DNA of 64,000 nt from Macrocystis pyrifera (taxonomy: Eukaryota > Sar > Phaeophyceae > Laminariales > Laminariaceae). Of the stretch, positions 57,301 through 64,000 are shown in pieces. The translations under genes were made by a program, and so were the position numbers. The stretch spans positions 5,846,611 through 5,910,610 of the forward strand of contig JASSKH010000021.1 of assembly GCA_031763025.1 (NCBI GenBank). The letters are read 5' to 3'. Numbering within the stretch: the stretch's first letter is position 1; every line of letters begins with the position of its first letter. The notes beneath the pieces are model-generated. The model was given only the letters and a program-made list of their open reading frames with translations, was not told the DNA's origin and ran no database searches.

Positions 57301-59519
57301 AAACCATCCCGAGCTTCTTATCTGCTCGTGTGTGTGTGGACTGCTTGATACCTTTGCGGAGACCCTTTGCCATGGAGCACCCTTTGCACTCCAGCAGCGT
57401 TCCCTCGAGGACAATCCCTTGCTGCTCTGCGGTCTTGCGAAGAAGTACCTCGTGGGAGTATCCAGCAGCGCAGTGGAAATCGTTAATGTTGATTGCAGAC
57501 TTGTTGGGCAGTTGTCCCGGGGCGAGTACAGCACAGGCATTTTCCCCACAACTGCGGTCGACCCGGTAGCCGTATAGGCTGTAGAGAGCCCCACTCAACG
57601 GGAGCACGATCGAACGCTCCGACTTGAGCCTGATTACAACCCCCGTGGGGCGCCCTTCGAAAGTATGGCCGTTTTTGACCAGAGTGGGCAGGGAAAATAA
57701 GTGGTAGCGGAGATCCGGCACGTGCGCAACGTTCGTAAGCAGCACTTGCACGGGACCGTTTCCGGACCGAAAGACAACACTCACGTCACCGTAACCTTCG
57801 ATCGCTCGGGTGGATCCGTCAGCGATTCGGAGAGTCAAGTTGCATTCTCTATAATTGATCATGCAGTCAGCGAAGGGCGTCATGTGAGTAGACGCACCAC
57901 TATCACATATCCAAGCCTCGTCTCCTACCTGCCAAGCAGACTCCCCTTCCTCCGAACCATCGCTCCACTTGCCTGTCTCTTCGGCCTTGAAAGCTGAGGC
58001 CTGGACCGTACCGTTTTCCGGGTCGTCGTCCCTTGCCCCATACTTACTCGTCACCGCCATGACAGCTTCTTCTTTCGAGGAGGGGCAGACATCAGCAGCG
58101 TGCCCCAGCCCGTTGCATCGACTGCATCGATCCGTGGACATGGGACAGGCATCGGCAGAGTGCCCGCGTCCCTGGCATCGACTGCATAGCTTCGCCGTAC
58201 ACTCGCTCCTCCAATGGACCTTCTTGCCACACCTATGACACTTGCCCACTGGAGTACTTCCGCTGGCGGCTTTGGCGTTGCTGCCATTGCCACCAGCAGC
58301 CGCGGCCGAGCCACCACCGCGGTCGTTGGAGCCTCTACCGCCTCGTCCGTGACCCGTCGTCCACCTTTTTCTTTGCCCTTTCCTCCACCTTTCCGGCGAC
58401 CACCGCCACCGCCGCCGCCGCCGACGTACATAGCACGGCCTGCGTGGCCAGCGTTGGACCCCTTCTTCCTGTTTCCAGAAAGTCGGCGATGCCGTTCGCG
58501 AACAGCCTTGATGATGTCATCACGGCCGATGCTGTCACGTGATGCCAGGTTCCGAGCCTCCACTTCGTATTCGGTAGGCAGAGCGTCAATAAAGATGGTG
58601 TACAGTATGTGGTCGTCTACTGACATTCCTGCTGTTCGCATTTCCTCCGCGGCAAGATCCTCGATCCTGCCCATCTCCTCGAGCGGGTTGCTCCCCGGCG
58701 CCATCTTAAAACTGTTAAGGCATCGGGAGAGGTCTGATTTGGCCCCCGTCGTCTGAGGGCCGTACCACGCAAGGAGAGCGTCCCACGCTTGCCTCGGCGA
58801 GGTACACCGGTGCAAAATACTTTTATATCGCTTTTGGTTTTGAAGGCTATTGACAGGAAATTCCACGCCAGTGTATGTCTGTGCACACTTTCGCGGCTAA
58901 ACCCCTTAGCGACAAGCATTGGGTTTTCTGTGTCTAATTCCCCCACGGGAATGTACTGCAGTGGATCCGACACGAAAGCAGACAAGAAACCAACTCCTTT
59001 GGCGTAATACCGAGCGTCTCTTGTCCAGGGGTTGAACTCAGATTTTAGCCCACTAAACGATGGCACAGGAGTGTGTTTGAAGGCCAAATGGCGCGATAGA
59101 GGCAGATCAAATCCACCACCCAACTCACCGCCAGGGTATGCACCCCATCCTCCTGTCCTCCCATGCTGGTCTGGATGACCCCTCGGTGGGCCAACCTCGA
59201 CAGGCAACGCAGTTCCTCCGCGTCCAGTTGCTCCCAAATCTGGCGAGGCGCCCTCACGCAAATTTGTCTCTTGTTCTGCTGCAATCTCTCTTACAGCAGT
59301 GGGTACTGCCCCTTGTGGGCTCTCCCCTACAGCAGCGCTACTCACAGCGCTGCCGGACTCCGATCGGCCGTTGTTCCTCATGAACTCGGCGATCATGTCC
59401 CTCATGGCGTTCAGCATCGACGCCTCTCTATTCTCCATCGCCAGTTCGACCTCGCGTCGCAGCGTTTCAACGTCACTTGGAGAGTCGCGCTCTTCTTGAG
59501 CGGATCCCTTCGAGGGCAT
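54379..59519 (-). pseudogene. copia B gag-pol region
   Basis: Starts at an ATG at 59519 (MPSKGSAQEERDSPSDVETL). The gag domain runs to about 58.3 kb and has MRTAGMSVDDHILYTIF, with three knuckle-like Cys/His clusters near 58.1-58.2 kb (CHRCGKKVHWRSEC, CSRCQGRGHSADAC, CSRCNGLGHAADVC). Protease shows ICDSGASTHMTP; the pre-integrase zinc part has CKGCSMAKG; the integrase core has VFVDLSGPK and RSDGGGEF. Reverse transcriptase at about 55.0-55.9 kb has RSLYGLNQSGRQW and AVHVDDIVIAGS; RNase H ends the region (TLSTAEAEYVALGEG). Broken; fossil. Confidence 0.9.
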
Positions 59520-59563
59520 CGTGGGCTTCTGGTACCAGACCTCAAACGTTCAAGACACTAGTG

Positions 59564-59807
59564 TGTTCGTAGAGTCCAAGCCTGGATGCCCTGACCACCA
59601 CGTGGTCTGATGAGTTTCTTTATAATCGTTGTATTAGCGGACAGAGGAGGGGAGAGAGAGCGGAGCCTAGCTCGTAGCTCGGAGCAGAGAACGGAGTGCT
59701 CAAACTCTCCTCGTGAACACACGGCATAATTCATAATAACGCCTGCGAAGATATACGCAACCCTGTACAACTTGTAACCGTCGCTGCTGGAACGATCCAA
59801 ACGAACA
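59564..59807 (-). repeat. 5' LTR of copia B
   Basis: 244 bases, nearly identical to the 3' LTR. Confidence 0.93.
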
Positions 59808-59812
59808 AGACA

Positions 59813-60884
59813 CAGATCACAGCAGCAGCAGTAGAGGAAGAAGAGTGCGATGGCAAACTTGACAAGCGGTGGAGAGCGAGAACCAAAAACTCCGAAACGT
59901 ATAAAACCACAGGCAGAGCCACCTCGACACCCCGACAGCAAGCATATGCACCTGTTGGAACTCGTACGACCACGGGGACTAGTTATGTCATTGCTGCTGT
60001 TATTGCAGCGTGTGTGCGGTTGTTGTTGTCGTAAAGAGAGAGTGCCTACTCCCCCAAATCCGAACGTCGATTGGGGAGAAGAGACGGGGGAGGGGCTTTG
60101 GGAAGAGCGTGGCGAAATTGCAAGGACCGTTGGGGCATAAATGTGAAGACCAAACGATCGTTACATTATTGCATCAGAATGGCACGTGCGTATCATTCGG
60201 CGTCGTGGATGGCTGGGGCCATTTATAAATATCCCACATGCTCCGACGAATTGAGGTGATTTAAATGCCTATGATGTAGCTCTACACAAGATCTTTCGAA
60301 TGTGGCTGTTTTCACGGCGAGGTTCCAACTGCAGCGCTCGTGGTGGCGTCGCAGCAGAGAGCACAACCATCATGGCACCGGCAACCACACAAAACTCGAA
60401 AACTTGAGCGACCCGTATCGAGAATGCCCACGCAAGCCTTGGAAATGTTTTCCTCTCCTCTTTTTTCGCCTCCCCCAGGCCCCACTACTAGAAAATTGCC
60501 CAAAACAAACTATATTTTATAATGAAATTTTGAAATATGGCAGCTGTGAGTTCGACTGATATATTAAAAAAAATAAATAAAAATAAAGTGATAAAAAACG
60601 TCAACTGTGAGGACGGTTTTGGGGCAGAGCCAGTTTAGAGGGGGGCCTTGGGGGCTGTTTGGGCAGATTCTTATTTTTCAGGGGTGCAGTGTATTCTGCC
60701 AGATTCTTACCTGCCGAACCCCTTTCACTTCCCAATTTCTAGTTCTTATTTATTTCTCGAGTTCAGGAAATATGCTTACTACCTTTAAATTCTTAAATTT
60801 CCGTAAATTCCAGTCTGCCATTCTTAACCGCCAGATTCGTAAGCAAGTGCTGTCTGTCGCGTACTGCTGCTGCTGTATTTAGTC
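59813..60884. other. No supported gene; short ATG-started frame
   Basis: A 96-codon plus-strand frame starts at an ATG (59850; MANLTSGGEREPKTPKRIKP) and has a hydrophobic stretch (VMSLLLLLQRV). It starts only 40 bases past the copia B insertion. There is no second line of support. The rest (60141-60884) shows nothing clear. Confidence 0.3.
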
Positions 60885-61280
60885 TGTCGATTTTTTTCAT
60901 GGTTTTGGCTTCTTCCGCAGCACTGCCGGAGAGCGTTGACGAGAGCGTAGATGGTATTATTATAGATGGGTGTGGTGATTGTCTGTCGTGCGTTGGGAAA
61001 GTACCTTGACTGTGCTATAATTACGTATGTATTGGAATATGCCGATTTTATCCAGTTGGTTTGTATTTTTTTCCCCCACAGATTAAGAGTATTATGTTTG
61101 TCGATTGTTTTCATGGCATTGGCTTCTTCCCCATCACTGCCGGAGAGCGTATGCGAGAGCGTAGATGGGTGTGGCGGTTGTCTGTCGTGCGTTATGGGAA
61201 AGCAGCTGGAGTGTTATATATTTGCGTATTGGAGGAGGTCGATTATATTCACTGGTCTGGCTGTGTTTTCTTCATTGCGT
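60885..61280. repeat. ~210-bp degenerate tandem duplication
   Basis: Two copies (about 60885-61068 and 61098-61280) share TGTCGATTKTTTTCATGG, TTGGCTTCTTCC, CACTGCCGGAGAGCG, GAGAGCGTAGATGG and TGTCTGTCGTGCGTT in order. Open frames over it follow from the duplication. Confidence 0.65.
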
Positions 61281-61455
61281 GGTTTTGTATGCCTCATTGC
61301 TGGACGGAGAACATGGCTTTCATTGGGGCTTCAATCCAAAGGGATCAATAATCGACAATATTTTGCCGGGACTTCTTTCGATGTCACAGGCCTTCTTTAC
61401 ATCATGCTTTACGTCAGGGATCAACAATTGTTGTTGTTTGTTGTTGTTGTTGTTG

Positions 61456-61750
61456 TTGTCTTCACATGAAATCGTCCTTTCTACCCAGCTTCATCAGTAC
61501 GCCCATTGTCCGTCCTGATTCCTTATCCTAGAGAGATACTGATTGATTCCGTGGTCACAGACTGTGAGACAGGAAGACCAAAAAAGAAGAAGAAAAAATA
61601 ATAAAATAATCGCCAATTCAAGTGTCAAGCAAGTCAAATGCCAGCGTACGGGGTACGATAACACAACAACACAAGCAGGACCAAAAAATAAGAGCAAAAA
61701 GACAATAAAACAAAAAAAACAAAAATTTGAAATGAAGACTGAATACAAAC
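61456..61750 (+). repeat. Diverged hairpin-repeat copy with A-rich end
   Basis: GTT triplets, TCTTCACATGAAATCGTCC, GTCCGTCCTGATTCCTTATCCTAGAGAGATAC, GTGGTCACAGACTGTGAGACAGG and then an A/G-rich tract. The hairpin is weakened in this copy. Confidence 0.55.
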
Positions 61751-61935
61751 GACGCAAGGACTTCAGAAAGCCAGACGGAAAGCATACGTATTCAGGAAGG
61801 ACAGATATCTGCTTCGCGGACGAAGCGTCACAAAAGGGAGCGAGCTGCAGGCAACAGCCTATAAGAGCTAGTCGAACCGATACCTAGCCACCCGATCTGC
61901 CATTTCGTTTTTGCATTCATTCGTCGACAGCTGTA

Positions 61936-62388
61936 TCAGTACGACTGCCCTTCCCCCCTCCTCCCCATTCCGCTGTCGCCGTTCTTGGCGTCCTCAGCTG
62001 CGTGGCGTAGCTGGCTCCTCTGTGCCCCGTCCCTGTGCCACCTCGCCATGAAACAGTCCGCTGCGTCGACGACCTCCCGGTACCACTTCCCGCTCTTCTT
62101 GGCCACCCTCGGCCATAACACCGTTTCTACTCCGAACAGCAGAGGGCAGCTTTTCTCCGTGGACCCCTCGGTGGCTTGGAAAACCCTGAGGTCGTCGCTA
62201 GACATTGGGCAGGTCTTTTCCGGTCGGCCTGGTCCTGGGTTCTCCCCACCAGTCATCGTCCCAAACATCACCCGGCGGGTCAGCCGCTCATTGGTCGCCC
62301 GCTGTACGGCCCCCGCAAATAGGACGCGTCTATTGCGGATGGTCGTCTCAACAATACAACCTGTTTTTTCGGGACTTATTTCGAGCAT
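61936..62388 (-). pseudogene. LINE (non-LTR) reverse-transcriptase protein, C-terminal fragment
   Basis: The minus strand is open for 150 codons and reads ETTIRNRRVLFAGAVQRATN, then ERLTRRVMFGTM, GRPEKTCPMSSDDLRVF, SGKWYREVVDAADCFMARWH. This matches, from memory, the conserved tail after the RT domain of LINE ORF2 proteins in algae and oomycetes (TIRKRRLLFAGFVAR, RVMFGE, DDLKAFG, WFRRVEEGAEVFMRKWH). Nothing of the RT catalytic domain is present upstream; an in-frame TAG lies about 24 bases before 62388. It is a 5'-truncated remnant, as is usual for LINE insertions. Its 3' end is not defined. Confidence 0.6.
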
Positions 62389-62543
62389 TAATCGTTGCGT
62401 CTACACCAACGGTCCCTTGGCATCGTATACTGACGTGCATAAGCCGTTAAGTGTTGGTTGCCTGCGGGTCTTGGCGCCCCCTTGTGTGTATTTTAAAATA
62501 CAGACGTACACGTTTTTGTACGAGTACAGAATACCTGGTACAC

Positions 62544-62885
62544 GCAGGGTACACGGCGTCCCCGAGGTGACCGCGTGCCTATCAAGATCAATTTCGTGGG
62601 TTCGAGTCGCACGGGTCCATGCTCGTAGGGAAATTCTACTGCATAAAACAATGATTGGCGGAAAGCGCGGGAGCGTGAGTTAGCTATACCAGGTATTCGA
62701 TAAAAATCGACGAGCAGTGGGAATGCTGAACCCCATGCGCGACAAACAGATGAAGGCCCGTACGGGGGGGGGGAGAAAGGGACGACACCTGTGACCACGG
62801 CTTTTTGTCCAGAAGATCGCTGAAGGTGAAACCTAAGTTAGGCTGGAAAGTAACAGTGATTTAAGAAAAACAATGATTTTTTTCA
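62544..62885 (+). mobile_element. SINE, diverged sense copy
   Basis: GGCGTCCCCGAGGTGACCGCGTGCCTATCAAGATCAATTTCGTGGGTTCGAGTCGCACGG head (shortened in the D-arm region), then the body with a small TACCAGG insertion, and AAGAAAAACAATGA instead of a clean A-run. It is older than the copies at 28-34 kb. Confidence 0.75.
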
Positions 62886-63261
62886 ACCAAGGGATGGCAG
62901 ACGCATCTTACATGCGCGAAGAAAAACAGATTATTCGCACGGATATACGTGTGGACTCTGATTGGTTCTAAGTTGGCCAAAATCATTTGAAAGCAAGGAG
63001 TTTTAAAGACAGAGTAGACAAAGCCGGGAGTTTTAAAGACAGAGTAGACAAAGCAGGGTACTACAGCAGTTGTATACTCTTTGGCTTTTTCGGGACAAAA
63101 TCACGTACGACGTCAGATGTCAGCGTGGCCAGTAGCAGGACTCCTGGCGTGTGCGTTGTACTTGTTTATGGTATTAACAGATTTTGGCAGAAAAGTTGTC
63201 AGGTATACCTCCCTGGTCTTGGTTATAAAACCCAAAACATATTCCCGGAAATCGTCTTCAA
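62886..63261. other. No gene; 29-bp direct repeat
   Basis: GAGTTTTAAAGACAGAGTAG plus ACAAAGC is repeated in tandem at about 62998-63055. Nothing else was recognised. Confidence 0.5.
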
Positions 63262-64000
63262 CAGAATATCTGTGTGTGTTCTTCACATTGAACCTTTCTT
63301 TCTACCCGTCGACATCCAGCACATCCAGTGTCCTTGCCGACTCTTCAATCCTAGACTTGAGATACAAGTTCTGTGGTCACAAAACCATGCCACAGAGATG
63401 CCACACTGTTACGTGTGCAGCGTGTGTTTGTTCTTCACATTAAACCGTTCTTTCTACCCGTCGACATCCAGCACAACCAGTATCCGTGCCAATTCTTCAA
63501 CCCTAGAAGAGATACAACTGACGAGTTATGTGGTCACCAACAAAGCGACGCCACAGACATAATAAGTTACCACGTATGCAGTAAGCACAGCAGTGGGCAA
63601 TGCAATGCCATATCATAATGCTGGATACGACAGCGCGACACACACATTACATGAAACAGGGAAACGAAACAAAGCGAAACGAAGAAAAAAAACAAAAACA
63701 AGGAAGGCAAATCGAAATAGAAAAGAAACAAGAAAAAATTATAGGAAACAAACTGTCGTACCCCCCCCCGCAGGGGATGTGGCGGACACTTGAAAAGAGC
63801 GACCTGGAACAAAAAGCACATATACGAAAAACACCACTACTACTCGTCGTAAACAGAGTAAGACTAAAAACCAAGGGAAAGTAACAGGCAAACCAAAGCA
63901 CCAAGCATCCCCCAGGTAGCGGCAGCAGTTTGTGGTACGAGTAGCATAGCCAGGTTCTACCTGCTACTCCGCCTGGTAATTTGCTACCCTGTCTGCCGCC
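63262..64000 (+). mobile_element. Dispersed hairpin repeat, long form, running off the window
   Basis: Two modules in tandem (63270-63400 and 63425-63560), then the ACGAAACAAAGCGAAACG tract, CCCCCCCCCGCAGGGGATG, GGCAAACCAAAGCACCAAGC and GTACGAGTAGCATAGCCAGG. The distal part matches the 16136-16690 copy in reverse orientation, which fixes the order of the family. Confidence 0.6.

Larger units (their letters stand above)
53814..59812 (-). mobile_element. Ty1/copia LTR retrotransposon B, broken, with target duplication
   Basis: The element itself is 53819-59807, bounded by LTRs of 246 and 244 bases that start TGTTCG and end CGAACA. AGACA flanks both sides (53814-53818 and 59808-59812), a perfect 5-bp target duplication. 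In sense the order is gag, zinc knuckles, protease, integrase, reverse transcriptase, RNase H. The LTRs differ by about three substitutions and a 2-base indel, near 1 percent, making it the youngest of the three. The coding region is broken in about four or five places. Confidence 0.93.

Noticed and set aside
63262-63570. Conserved peptides in copies of the hairpin repeat (FFTLNRSFYPSTSSTTS-like)
   Set aside because: Conservation is at the DNA level and equal in all frames; copies are short, tandem and inverted, so coding is not supported.

Overview
The window is nuclear DNA of a eukaryote. There are no bacterial-style operons. Two things stand out: a long multi-exon gene with GT-AG introns of about 130-1340 bases (mean near 750), and a dense load of retroelements: three LTR elements, a tRNA-headed poly(A) SINE family and a LINE remnant. 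Long introns, balanced base composition and this mix of Ty1/copia and Ty3/gypsy elements fit a stramenopile, most likely a brown alga. That assignment is inference, and a red alga or another protist is not excluded.

Left third (1-21.6 kb). This is the only part with host-gene signal. A minus-strand coding segment (53-804) looks like a 5' exon of a gene that leaves the window. A second minus-strand gene (14822 down to 6737) emerges only after splicing: ten exons agree in reading phase at all nine junctions and encode a secreted protein of about 453 residues with a GDSTMR block of the SGNH/PC-esterase type. Its introns carry small tandem repeats. Further right are a dispersed repeat (16.1-16.7 kb), a gag-like or unknown Ser/Thr/Pro-rich coding remnant (16.8-17.7 kb), a GACCCG-rich degenerate satellite (17.9-18.7 kb) and a Gln-rich coding-like segment (20.1-21.5 kb).

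Middle (21.7-34.3 kb). A 43-bp minisatellite runs into a recent tandem array: four nearly identical copies of a segment of about 1225 bp, separated by three antisense SINE copies (period about 1565 bp). Beyond it lie SINE dimers, several copies of an unclassified repeat with a conserved TCTGTGG/CCACAGA hairpin, and a small element with LTR-like ends (32.9-33.8 kb) that contains a SINE.

Right half (34.4-59.8 kb). Three LTR retrotransposon fossils lie almost end to end: a Ty3/gypsy element on the minus strand (34.4-45.1 kb) with two younger insertions, a Ty1/copia element on the plus strand (47.0-53.6 kb) and a different Ty1/copia element on the minus strand (53.8-59.8 kb). Each pair of LTRs differs at only about 1-3 percent of sites by eye, so the insertions are young, yet all three coding regions are broken.

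Far right (59.8-64 kb). There is low-coding sequence, a LINE reverse-transcriptase tail fragment (61.9-62.4 kb), a SINE copy (62.5-62.9 kb) and a further copy of the hairpin repeat that runs off the end.
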